Positions 39,301-50,020 of a stretch of DNA of 64,000 bases are shown piece by piece (position 1 is the first letter of the stretch; each line of letters opens with the position of its first letter). Origin of the DNA: Nectonema munidae (Eukaryota > Nematomorpha > Nectonematoida > Nectonematidae); the NCBI GenBank assembly GCA_030549495.1, contig JAUIRK010000844.1, positions 1-64,000 on the forward strand. Reading direction: 5' to 3'. A program made the position numbers and the translations under genes. Below the pieces are notes generated by a model. It was not told the origin of the DNA, did not search any database, and worked only from the letters and a program-made list of their open reading frames with translations.

Positions 39301-42300
39301 CTTTCAGTTCAAAGGATGTTCACTCCAATTTAACGTAATTTTACGTTAACTGCATTCAAGCGTAGTTTTTCCCTTCTGCGTAAAAATATTTTGCAAAATG
39401 CATCAACGCAAAGACGTGCCGTGAATTCAAACATTCAGATGTTATATCAAGCTGTGAAGAGAATGTTCTTTTTTGTCAGCTCAAATTTGTTCTTTCAAAG
39501 AATTTTATTCTACAATAAATTAACTAAACTTGAAACATTCGCATTTGTTTAGCTTTATAAAACTTTATTGTTAAATAAATGAAAATTGGGAGTAGTAGCA
39601 TATATTGTATCGTGATGAGGCGCTTTTTAAATTTTGTACGCGCGCCAAGAAATAGAGAAGTTTGAGAAAGACTGGGCTAAAGCAACACTATACTTTTTGG
39701 GGCGTATAAATTTTATCTCGACAATATAATCAAAAACCAAGATGGATGATTCACAATTTTCTCCTCTATCTCTCTGCAAAACATTATTTAAAAATATGTA
39801 ATCACGGTGATTACAGATGCCTCATCGAAATTGTCATGAGTATCATAGCATCATGTAATTGTGTCGATCAATTAATTGCTTTGATTTATTTATCACCTAA
39901 TCAAATGAAGTGATCACTGAAGTAATATGATCTCTTCGTATACAATTGTGTAAACACACACATACGAGATAAAGTTTTGGAAGAGAGAATATGAATCTCA
40001 TAGCAAGTTTGGAAGTGTGTAAGATCTGTAACCTTTTGTTTCCATTCCTTAAACTCTTGCTTACAGCTTGTAATAATTATATCCATGGTAATTATAAACT
40101 AATATACATAATATTATTACTTTTATTTTTATCATTCGCCATGTTTTTTAGTGTTTCTCTCATGTCAGTAGTATGCAATTATTAAGATGGCCATTATTCT
40201 TCTCATTTCCACTACTCTTCTCATGATAGGAAGTGGGGAAGAGGAACGATGCGTTCTTCCTTCAAGAGGGTGTTCAAAAAGCGCATACATTTATTGTCTT
40301 TGCCATTTCATGTAGGAAAAATCTTTTGTTGCTCGTATATCTCTGGCGTGCAATTAATAATGTAATATACACAGAATGTTTTGGAGATAAATCAAATCTT
40401 CACATAACTTTTGAGGGGATATTAACATGTATATCAAGCGTGGATTCACGACGATAACACGCTTATCTACTGAAGGGAGAAGGCAAGGAAGATGTCGTCT
40501 AGCAGAGAAGAAAATCTGAACGGGGTTCACGGGTGCTCCCTGGGGTGCGAAGCCCTTGAAGGGGTGGAAGCCAACAAAATTTTAATTATAAAAAACTGTT
40601 TTTATTAATTTTAATTAAAAATTTCTTTTAATTTATTTTAGTGCTTTCTTGTCTTAGTTTTAAAAATGTAAAAAAATAGTTTTTTTCCGAAAATTTGAAT
40701 TGTTTTATTACTTAGTTGATCTGAAATACATAAAAATAATTTTTTTTGTTTTTTATTTATTTTTTGTTTTTTAGTATTTTTTATTTTTTTACAAGGATTG
40801 TGTAAATTACTTGTCTGCCTCATCTTTTTCTTTATTAACAAAAAATTTTAAACTTTTTAAGTTTTTTAATTTTTATATATTATTGTTTTAGATTTTTTCA
40901 GCTTGTTTTAATTAAGTTTTCAATTTTTTTAAAACTCAGCCTAATATAAAGTATTGACTCATGTCAAAAGTTAGAAAATGGAAAGACGAATATGTTTGTT
41001 TTGGTTTACTTGCAATGAGAACTAAGTTCAAAGACCTCAATGTTGTCTGCCAAGCTATTTTTTCTAATGCAAATTTAAAGCCATCTAAACTTAAAGAACA
41101 TTTTATTAATAAACATGGTGGAGTAATGTTGTTGGACAAGATGAAAAATCTCTACAGGTTAAAAGAGTCGTTTTGACTCGAGAGTGATTTGCCCAAGTTG
41201 GGTTTGTTATTGTTGAAAAACCCTTACTTCTTGCTTCTTATAAAGTTGCTTTTAGAATAGCAAAATCTAAAAACTCATACTATAGCTGAAGAGCTTGTTA
41301 AACCTTGTGCTTTAGAGATGGTTGAAGTTATACTTGGCAAAGATGAAAAAACAAACTAGTTCAGTTTCCTTGTCAAATAATGTTATTCAGAGTCGAATTT
41401 TAGATTTAAGTGAAAATGTTTTGCAGCAACTCATATTACAGATTAAATCTAGCTCATTGAAAATTTCCCTTCAGTTAGATGAGACTACAGTTTCTAATTG
41501 TAGTCAACTTATTGCTCTTGTAAGGTATGTTCATGAAGAATGTGTTAAAGAAAATTTTCTTTTTGTGAGCAATTAATATCAACAACTCGAGAAAAGATGT
41601 TTTTCGTGGTAAAAAACTTTTCGAGAAACAAATTTAAATCTTCAAATAATTGGATCTGTTTGCACCGACTGCCCTTCTATGCTTGGTAATAAATCTGGAT
41701 TTATAACTTTAATGAAAAAAGAGATTCCTCATTTGCAAGGTACTCTTGTCTTCCATCGCCATTACACAAAAACCCAGTTTTAAAAACAGTTTTAGATAAA
41801 ACTGTGAAAGTGATTAATGGATAAGGTCGGAACAAATCTCGTCTTTCGAATGTTTGTGAAGAATTTGAAAGTGAACATTCAGTTTTATTATATCATACAG
41901 AGGTTCGATGGTCTCACGTGAAAAATTTTAACTCGATTTTTGAACTAAGAAAGGAAATTAAATTATTTTTACAGAATCACAAAAAACTTTTGAAATTAAA
42001 CTGAAGAGTTTGATCAAATGCTTGATATTTGGCGGATATTTTTGCCAGAATGAACGATTTAAGTTTGTCACTTCAAGGAGAAATATTAACATTTTAAAAT
42101 GTTATGAAAAGAAATGTCAAAGAAAAACAATTATGGGTCAAAAAAGTGAATTTTCTAACTTTCCTTTCTTGAAGAGTTCTTAATGAAAATGAAACATCAA
42201 GTTTGCTTTCTAATGTTAACAAAGAAATTGTGACACACCTTGAAACATTGTCTTTGTCATTTGATAAATATTTTGAACAGGGCAAGTTGATAATTATGAT

Positions 42301-45300
42301 GAATGGATTATAAATCCATACTCTTTTGACTTGGAAAAAATGTTAGATAATTCAGAACTAAAGAAGATCTTATAGAATTGCGCTCAAATCGAACAATAAA
42401 ATTAGAGTTTGAAAAAACAACATTAGAAACATTTTGGTGTTTAACCAGAAAGTTCTTTCCAAAACTTTCTGAAAAAGCTCTTGATGTGCTGATACCATTT
42501 GCAACAACTTACTTATGCGAAATAGGATTTAGCGCTCTTCTTCATTTAAAAACAAAATCCAGAAACCGTTTGAATCCACAAGCTGATTTACGTCTTGCTA
42601 TCAGTGATATATGCCCTAATTTTGAAGAGTTGGTAAATAAAAAGCAACAACAAAAAAGTCATTAATTTTAAAAAGAAATTTTTATTTTCACTCATTTAAA
42701 AATAAAATTTTTTGAAAAGTAAACTTTTTTTAACATATGCATTTTTGATTTCTTTTTTTCTAATTCAAAGTAAACAGTACTTCTTTTTATTTCAATTGAA
42801 CACGTTTTAATTTAATGAGATCATAAATATGGGGTCCTATATTATAATAAAATTTTTTGGGGGTGCGATATCATAGTTGAAATTTTTTAGGGGTGCAAAG
42901 TTAAAAAAGGTTGGGAAACACTGATCTAGAAGATCATACAGAGAGGAACACAAAGGATGATTGAGGTTTTTTAAGAGGTGTGAAATAATGATGATAATTT
43001 ATTTAAATTTTTTTCACATAATTATTACCGCTGCGCTTTACACGCCAGCATTGCAAGAGTTTTTTGTTGTAAAGCGCCTCAAGATAATCTCCACGATAAC
43101 ATTATTAACATACACAACAGACATAATTAAATAATGAGAGAGAGAGAGAGAGAATTTGCCATCCAGAGGTGTAATATGTTTTTGTAACGATGTATGCTGC
43201 ACGCATAAGGAATATTTTTCGGAGAATTTTTCAGCTGAAGAAAGCTCGAGCTAACGATAAAAGCATTTTCGAATGCGCGTTCACTCAATCAACACCTATT
43301 TTTATTTGTGAGAGAAAAAGCGATACAATTTGTCGTTGAATGGACAATTGAGTTGAAGAACTTCATCAAAGTTTCAAACCCGGCTAACATTTTAAAATGC
43401 TCTAAGAAATATGTGAAATTAAAAGAATTGTAACAACTATAAAGAAATCTCTAGAATTCCTAAAAAAAAAAGAGAGAAAAGAGCCTTTCTAGCCACCCTG
43501 CTTCCTATATATCTATTATATTTTCAAATGAATCAATTGCTTCTCATTCCATCCCATTTTTCAAGTGATATAACTGTAATATTCGGAAGCAAACTTAATT
43601 CCAATAAAATTGCATTTGGCTTCAAAAGGCACATCTGTTTTCAACAAACGTGTGTGTATTATATCTCATTATTTATGGTAAATAGTGGAGCACCCACTGA
43701 TTGGTATGCCCTGTTTCAAGTAAAAAGAAAACTCTTTCAATTTGTTATCCCTGCCCATCTCAATAATTGACTAGTGTGTAAACATGAAAAACTTACATCA
43801 TAAGCATTCAGAAAATGTTATGACATATGCATATACAAAAATCTATACTTCTAAAGAGATATAACAATTATACTTATATATACTATTTTGGTTCTATTTT
43901 GTTCTTTCGCAATTCTATTTTGTCCTTTTGCAAATCTTTTTTGTTCTTTTTGCAATTCAATTTTATCTTTTTGCAATTTTGTTTTCAAAATTACTTTTTT
44001 TTATTTTTAGTTTTTTATTTGTTATATTATATTACTTTGACATGTACTATTTTTAATTTTGACCATATCAAAGATAAAATTTTCTATATTTTTTTGTCTA
44101 CGCTCCGCTTTAACATATATAAAGGATTTCTAATGACAAAAAGTTTATTTTGCAAAGGTAAAGGTAAATTTTACTATTTATCAAAATTCAATACTGATAA
44201 TGCATTATTATTGGAGCGAAAAATCAAGGTTGTCATATATGGGAATAAGCAAGGTTAACACTTCGATCAAAACTGTGTTGCAAACTCTTAACTTGTTGTT
44301 GTAGTTCTATGGTGGCGTGAGTAAGGTTGGTTGGATACTGGCTTTCGATAATAATTCAAGGTCTTGGGTTCGATCCTACATCAAGCCCACTTTCTTCAGG
44401 TTCAATACAAGCGGCGCAATTGTGCTTTTTCGAAGAAAACATCCCAGGGTACCTTTACCTTTGTTGTTGTAGTTCTTTTCTATATGTTTAGATTTAGTCT
44501 GAACATGTGCTTGATATATAGTGTGGAAAAAATTGGTAAGGTGATAGGATGCATCTTTGATCACCAACATATAGGCCAAATTCCATTTATCTTATGTTTT
44601 TAGTCGATTTTCGCCAAAAATTGTCAGTTCGACATTTAATCCACATCATTGTAGTAGTTCTCGTATTTTGATATCTAATTTTGAAATTGTAGACTGTAAT
44701 CAATGATTTTTATCGTAGAATGCAATGCCTTTCAAAGCAGATGTGAACTTACTGAATGGAGTCAACAGTGGTAGCATGGGTAGGAATCCAGCATGCGATT
44801 CCAACGTCATCACAAATCCTTTCTACTTGTAAGCGTTACTAAAATATGATTCTATCTTGCACTATATGCTACCCCTTTCAACTTTTAAAGATACCAAAAC
44901 TACGATTTAAATGGCCAGCCCAGAAGAAAAAATGCAACGCGGGAAACCACGAGTGCTTTGAAGGCGTGGCTTAGTGAGCATCGCAAAAACCCGTACCCCA
45001 CCAAGGGGGAAAAGATCATGCTGGCATTCATCACTAAAATGACGCTGACCCAAGTGTCCACTTGGTTCGCTAACGCCCGCAGACGCCTCAAAAAGGAGAG
45101 CAAGGTGGAGTGGAGCGAGAAGGGACAGAGTGGAGACGAGGAGGAGGAAGATGAAGATGATGAGAGTGGGAGCGACTTTCAAAATGACATCGACGAAATG
45201 AGCCAAGAAAATGCATGCGCCCATGACAATGATGCAGAAAAAAGGGAATCAACTGAATTGAACAAATGCGAAGCATACGCCAACAGACTACACAACAACA

Positions 45301-46295
45301 ATAATGATGATTGGCGTCTCACTGCTAAAACTTCACCTCCAACCCAAGGTAAAATGAATTTCCTAATCTAAAACAAAAATATGGGTTTATGTCCACCTCA
45401 AAAATTGCATCCATTCGAAAAGTATAGAAGTTTCAACGTTCCTATAAATCCTTTATCACAAATAATTTTCTATTTTTCCATCTCCAAAAGATTCATCCGC
45501 ATATAAATAAAAACGCTGCAACTTTTAAATTCAGAAGAACAATTTCTGAATAAACTAACTTCGGCTTTGTGTCTGTTTACACTATAAGCTTACCTGCTAG
45601 GAACTTATCTTGCTTAAATCTTAAGTTTTTGTAGTTGAGGTCCACAAGATCCATAAATTATTTTAGCTAGACAAGAGCAAAAAAAGGTTACAAAACCCTG
45701 ACATAGCTAAAGCCGGTTTCTACCAGATATGTTGTGCGAAATAACAAAGACAACATTTTGAACAAAGACTCCCTTAGCATTCTTTGAAACAACTCCAAAA
45801 TGTGTCAATACCAATGACTTTGTTGACCCCTGGTTTAAACTATTTCTACATGTAGCGAAATATACACATAACCAGAAATAATATGTATATACCCATGCAC
45901 GTCTGTTTTGACGCAAAATTCATGCAAAAAAAGAAAACGCATTTCACACATAGAAGTACTTATACATCAGGCACACCACTAAAAAGGGATGATTTTAAAG
46001 GGTGTCTTATGCCGACTAGATCTTACATTTTTTCAGTTAAATATCTCCCTCCTTACATTTTTGTTTTGTCTTAGGAGAGCAGTTTACGTCGTGCAAAGAA
46101 AAAGCATCCTTACACGAAAATTGTCAAAGTTTGAAGCGATCAAAAGTTTGGTCTGTCGTTGAATCAAATAAGAAAATTCACAAGTCATCGATAAACAGTT
46201 TTAGCATGATCAATATCATCAAAAAAACATCGAACAACACCCCCGAAAATTCCACACAGAGATTAATGTCTTCTCGAACCTCGCCTGTTATATGA
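33140..46295 (+). CDS. Iroquois-class TALE homeobox gene, four coding exons
   Basis: It encodes a nuclear transcription factor of the Iroquois family. Exons 33083-33358, 44719-44828, 44891-45348 and 46075-46295 join at GT-AG sites with compatible phases (0, 2, 1), giving 335 codons from the ATG at 33140 to the TGA at 46293-46295. The homeodomain is near residues 121-179. It has NPYP in the three-residue loop extension and WFANAR in helix 3, with alanine at homeodomain position 50 as in Iroquois proteins. An acidic run (EEEEDEDDE) follows, then KVWSVVE near the C-terminus, like the K-I-W-S-L-A motif of the family. In-frame sequence runs upstream of ATG 33140 to an acceptor-like site at 33082, so an upstream exon may exist. 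Orthology to mirror or araucan/caupolican cannot be decided here. At 335 residues it is shorter than fly members. Confidence 0.92.
33359..40500 (+). other. Iroquois intron 1, first part
   Basis: AT-rich intron sequence. Possible small inverted-repeat element at about 35110-35327. A block at 36750-37400 and another at 38380-38660 are less AT-rich. The minus-strand open frame 39090-39284 is unexplained. An orphan hAT end (AAGTTTGAGAAAGACTGG) lies near 39658-39676. A 63-bp pseudo-exon-like segment at 33531-33593 has splice-like borders but does not fit the phase. Confidence 0.6.
35110..35327. mobile_element. Possible ~215-bp inverted-repeat MITE
   Basis: GTGCGTCCCACAGTTTAGGG at the left and, on the reverse strand, ATTGCGCCACAAATGGGTG at the right are similar, with matching continuation into A/T-rich sequence. 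No target duplication was identified, so this is tentative. Confidence 0.3.
40961..41176 (+). pseudogene. hAT transposase N-terminus (BED-type finger)
   Basis: A 71-codon frame from a genuine [15 protein letters not shown] is followed by [18 protein letters not shown], matching the second half of the BED finger in ZBED5/SCAND3-like hAT proteins (S-N-x-S-(L/M)-K-P-S-K-L-K-R-H-L-x(2)-K-H). The first cysteine pair of the finger appears altered ([13 protein letters not shown] where the family has P-x-C-x(2)-C), so it probably does not fold normally. Confidence 0.7.
42378..42665 (+). pseudogene. hAT C-terminal dimerisation segment
   Basis: A 95-codon open frame. [20 protein letters not shown] is followed by [20 protein letters not shown], then [20 protein letters not shown] and a final [17 protein letters not shown]. 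This is the conserved C-terminal region of ZBED5/SCAND3-type hAT transposases, including the S-E-K-A-L, P-F-x-T-T-Y-L-C-E and K-x-R-N-R-L motifs. It is the best preserved part of the element. The preceding catalytic region (about 41180-42370) is present only in broken frames. Confidence 0.8.
42924..43892. other. Intron 1, middle part
   Basis: Somewhat balanced composition at 43020-43340 with (GA)n at about 43136-43153. No coding feature supported; the open frame 43528-43770 has no motif. Confidence 0.5.
43893..44110. repeat. Dispersed repeat with 21-bp tandem end, copy 2
   Basis: About four loose 21-bp units with the core TTTTGTCCTTTTGCAA run from 43893 to 43982, then an AT-rich body with TTACTTTGACATGTAC near 44032. 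The arrangement parallels 13378-13750 in the same orientation. The open frame across it (43827-44258) is only a translation of the T-rich repeat. Confidence 0.45.
44309..44460 (+). mobile_element. tRNA-derived SINE, copy 3, with target duplication
   Basis: A complete 152-bp copy starts at GGTGGCGTGAGTAAGG. It carries an intact B box (GGGTTCGATCC near 44367), the GCGCAATTGTGC middle segment and a GGGTACCTTTACCT tail. A perfect 16-bp direct repeat, TTGTTGTTGTAGTTCT, flanks it at 44293-44308 and 44461-44476. That is the signature of LINE-mediated insertion. It is the youngest-looking copy here and lies 260 bp upstream of Iroquois exon 2. Confidence 0.9.
44719..44828 (+). CDS. Iroquois gene exon 2
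   Basis: 110 bp between acceptor TTTTATCGTAG and donor GTAAGC. It is open in phase 0 and encodes [18 protein letters not shown] and then NVITNPFY, leaving two bases (TT) that pair with the first A of exon 3 to make Leu. The phase agreement on both sides supports the exon although the sequence itself is a weakly conserved linker. Confidence 0.8.
44829..44890 (+). other. Short intron 2 of Iroquois gene
   Basis: 62-bp intron from GTAAGC to a TTTTAAAG acceptor, the shortest in the gene, contrasting with the 11.4-kb intron 1. Confidence 0.8.
44891..45348 (+). CDS. Iroquois gene exon 3, homeodomain
   Basis: 458 bp holding the whole homeodomain. [17 protein letters not shown] opens helix 1, [16 protein letters not shown] spans the TALE loop and helix 2, and [18 protein letters not shown] is helix 3. 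An acidic region ([11 protein letters not shown]) follows, common after Iroquois homeodomains, then a S/N/E-rich linker. The donor is CAAG|GTAAAA at 45349, phase 1. Its GC content is much higher than the flanking introns. The minus-strand open frames across this exon are shadows. Confidence 0.95.
45349..46074 (+). other. Iroquois intron 3
   Basis: 726-bp AT-rich intron ending in TTTTGTTTTGTCTTAG. A hAT-like end, AAAAGGTTACAAAACCCTG, sits at about 45683-45701 with no clear partner. Confidence 0.75.
46075..46295 (+). CDS. Iroquois gene last coding exon
   Basis: The final G of exon 3 plus GA makes Gly, followed by 72 open codons and TGA at 46293-46295. It contains [14 protein letters not shown], comparable to the K-P-K-I-W-S-L-A-E motif downstream of the acidic region in Iroquois proteins, then an S/T/N-rich tail. 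The open frame in exactly the required phase, with that motif, makes the exon assignment strong. I see no clear IRO box, but that short motif varies. Confidence 0.85.
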
Positions 46296-46350
46296 ACAAA
46301 TTTCTTTTAACTCTATTTAACTAAAATGCAATAAACCAAACAATAAAACA
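46296..46350 (+). terminator. Poly(A) signals of Iroquois gene
   Basis: Two AATAAA hexamers at 46330-46335 and 46342-46347 lie 35-50 bp after the stop codon. If used, the 3' untranslated region is very short. Longer alternatives downstream cannot be excluded. Confidence 0.6.
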
Positions 46351-47997
46351 TGTAAGATTATTATTATTCACTATATCTGTATTGATCCTGAACATTGACT
46401 ACACATTATCGAATATATATGCATATGCGTTTATAATATTTTATCACCGGTTAAATCATAAGACGACCATGTTTACAACTTATACAATTTTATTTGTAAA
46501 TTTATAAATAAATTTATTTTTATATTTTTTTCCAAATCCTCCTCCATTTTTTTCTCACAGCATTTCAGTTAAGCAGAAAATTGCCTCTGTTATCGTGCAT
46601 TTTGAAATTAGGGATTCTAAGAAGATTAATATAACTCTTTTGAAAGCGATTTCCATAAAACCAAATTTCCACTATAAGTTTTCTTTTTCTTTTGGTTTTG
46701 TTGCGATTTTCTAATCACTGCAATATTTGACAACTCCAAGATTTCTCCTTAAAGAGACAGCGTTTTAAAAATTATAATAGCTTTATAAATCTGTTTTTGA
46801 ATGTTTGTAGTTTTTTTATTCTTTTGAAAATAGAAAATGAAAGATATAATAAAAATTAGCATTAATATTTTGATTAAAATTGAAAATTTCCTTATCGCTA
46901 TTACAATCTAGTTACTCCTTTTTCCAATATAAAACATTCATAATTATAAGCCCGCATTAAAAAAGTTGGAGTGTGAGTTTTTTGGAAGAAAATTTAGCAA
47001 AAAATCATAGAGACTTTGTGGCAAAAAGTCCTATGCAAAATAGTCTTGGAGGCTCTATGTTGTAGAGTAAAAGTTCCTTCTGCCAAACACTCCTATGTCC
47101 AGAAATCCTACAGCGAAAAGAGTTACCGCCGAAAGATTTGCAGCCAAAATTGATGCAAACCAAAAATATCGCCATATAAAGCTATGACTATTTTGCAAAT
47201 TCCAATAAAACTAAGTTCATTTTTTAAAGGGAAATCACAGAAACTGGGATGTTAAACGTTTCCTTCTTTCAGTATAAAGGATCTTTAGTAGGAAATATTT
47301 TATTGTAATTAGTTTTTAATTTAAGGTAGATGAAGTCGAAAAAATGATAACAAATACTTTTTGAAATAATTTTATAATTCAATGAAAATATACATTCAAA
47401 TTTTTGCAAAGTAAAAGATTTTGCTCCTTCGTGCTTAAAAAATATCTGATATGAAAATGAAAGGCTCTATTTTTCATTGGATCGTGTAAAATTTTTGCTG
47501 TTGTGTTTAGCTCTAACTTAGACCAAATATTTTGTATTTAAAAACTAAACTTTTCGTTTTTCCGACCCAATTAAACTGTTCACGAAGCCATATAAAAAAT
47601 CTTTGTAAGTATGCTTGCGTATTTATAACACTAGGCAACAGATAATTCATTACATGAGGTTTAATCAATATTTTCAGGGTTATTTGATGCATAGATTTTG
47701 AAAATAAAAATGAAAATTTTTCATCATCGCAATATGGCTCCATCATCACGTGACGAATTAAAAATGAGCAAAACACGTTGTCCTATTTAACAGATCTATG
47801 TCCAAAAATTTAATGAAGTGAGGAAGCGTTTATAACGAAAAATGGATTACAATTATTCAATCTCGAACAATCATAATGTGCTTTCAAGCAAATATGGAGC
47901 TATTTAAATCTTTACTGGCACGTAACGACTTCAAATATATTTTCAAATACTAGTAGAATCTGAAGACATTTCAGACTGCGATTAGGGGATATATATT
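46351..47997. other. AT-rich intergenic DNA
   Basis: No gene or clear repeat. Minus-strand frame 47513-47776 has no recognised motif. Confidence 0.5.
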
Positions 47998-48112
47998 GAC
48001 GCACAATTGCGCCTCTTGTATCGAACTACGAAGAAAGTAGGCTCGATGCGGTATCGAACCCAAAACCTTGAGTTATCGAACACCAGTATCTAACCAAGCT
48101 TACTCACGCTCC
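47998..48112 (-). mobile_element. tRNA-derived SINE, copy 4 (3'-truncated)
   Basis: The minus strand reads GAGCGTGAGTAAGCTTGG, then GTTAGATACTGG, then the B-box-like GGGTTCGATACC and GCGCAATTGTGC. The usual ACCTTT tail is missing. Same family as 2048, 9992 and 44309. Confidence 0.75.
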
Positions 48113-50020
48113 ATTCAACTTCGACATAATGCAAAATGAAATTTGATTTGGGTATAGGGCATGTTGAAACATTTTGCTTCCAACACTCTATTTATCTATT
48201 TTCATAGCTATACTAGCTTTATTGTATGTTCCTTTATGAATCATTCTGTGTCATCGTTGAAAAAAGTGAACTTAAATGTGAAATATATTTAAATTTAAAA
48301 TGGGAGGAGCAAGGAAGCAGTATAACAGTCGCGCTGTTTTTAATGGATGCTTTTATGCACTCCAAATTCAAAAAAAGTATAAATGCTTAAATAATTTGGA
48401 AGTAAGGATTCCCAACATGCAAGATAATTGTGGAGTTTATATCGGAACAATTTGTTAGATTATGATCAAATGATCTTTTTTCACGTTATCAATCAATCAT
48501 CCATAAAAATCGCTTACTTGTACAATTTTGTTAAAATATTAATTTAGCTTTGTTTCGACGATGTGCACGCACTGGATACAAACTTTAAACCAGTGATGAA
48601 ACGACTTCGATGAACTTATATGCCTGTAAGAAAGTTAATTTTTTGAAGGAATGCAAAACTAAAATCCATATAAAAATTGTCTACTTAAATTTCTTTGTCC
48701 ATGTAAGCATTGTAAATTGTAGAACTAATTCGTGTATATATATATTTATAATTGTATATGATTTTATCTTACACTAATCCTTTCATTGCGTTAATAATAA
48801 TAATTATCAAAGCTTTTTTAATTAAAAAAAGAGTAAAGATTGTGGACTATTCTTTTAAAGATAAAATTCCTTCATCTTTAACTTCCAGTCAATACAATAA
48901 TTTATTATATCAATGCGTTTTTTTACATCTGCACAATAATTTGCCTACATACTCCATTTTAGACTAATTTGTATCGCTCAGTTACTAAATGCGAACCGCA
49001 TATATCCTATCATTATAAGTGAAGCTAACTAACATTTATTTCAAATTTTAGCACGGATTTGATAGCTCATTCCAAATATAACCATTTAAAACATGGTATC
49101 ACCCATTATCACAATTTAGCAATGATTTGCAAGTTTCTTCTTATCTATTCAAAATAGAACGATCTCTCATGGGCAGAAAAAATTTGTCGGCTTCCCCAAA
49201 GATTAGCTTTTGTAAATCTGCCACAATATATGTATCCCACTGAGAATCCTCAGTCCGCCCCAACTCGTAATCAATCAAAAATATATGATCAATTCTCAAA
49301 AATAGATTCCTACTTACTCCACTACCCTTTAACACGCCGGACTCACAATCGCCTGATTATAATGGCATTGACTTTATTGAGTATTAGTTTTAGATTCACG
49401 ATATGTAGATTGCAAAATAAGCTTCAATGTTTTTGCCAATATATGACTCGATGCAAATAAAGAATATTGTTTGCTTTGTTGAAATTTTAACACCAAATAA
49501 ATCTAGGAACATTTTTAAAATTCATAGATAATGTTACCTCTAGTATGCCACTCTTGACAGTAAAAAATATTTTGTAAAATATAGAGAACTAGAATGCTTT
49601 GTTTGTAAAATTTTGTTGGTCAAAAACATTCAGGGTCACTAAGAAGAATACCCCTTTCCTCTGATGTGATCAGAAGAAGAATTACAACTCCAAAATTGTT
49701 ATAATAAAGAACATATAATCTACTCTCTTTAAGCTAAATGTTATTCATGTGATTTCAAATAACTTTGGCAATGGTGCTTGAATACGTGCTGCTGAGAAAG
49801 ATAAGGATGTCAACAGTGAACGACTTTTCCTGACATCACGGTCTGATAGTTAATTCTAAATTTTACAATTGCCAAAAACTTTTCTTGACTTTTCTTATAC
49901 CACGTAAAGAGAGAAGTTTCAAAAATGTTACTTTATACAATTAGAATGAAGTATATTATGCCAATTAAAAACACTTTTCTCAAGTCAAGAGTGATTTAAT
50001 TAGTGTTTTTCCAATTATTT
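48113..50020. other. AT-rich intergenic DNA
   Basis: No gene supported. Confidence 0.5.

Larger units (their letters stand above)
40505..42923 (+). mobile_element. Degenerate hAT transposon (ZBED5/SCAND3-like)
   Basis: About 2.4 kb lies inside intron 1 of the Iroquois gene, same strand. The right end is GGTTGGGAAACACTG at 42909-42923, a standard hAT terminus, preceded by GGGGTGC repeats. The left end is worn (GGGGTTCACGGGTGCTCC near 40520), so the start is approximate. It encodes a BED-like N-terminus and a hAT C-terminal dimerisation segment, with broken frames between. hAT transposases cut and paste DNA through an RNase-H-fold domain. Several stops and frameshifts make it inactive. The host gene tolerates it because it is spliced out. 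Confidence 0.8.

Noticed and set aside
43827-44258. 143-codon phenylalanine/tyrosine-rich frame
   Set aside because: Low-complexity translation of T-rich tandem repeat; no membrane-protein pattern beyond composition.
44900-45276. Minus-strand open frames opposite the homeodomain exon
   Set aside because: Shadows of the conserved coding exon on the + strand.
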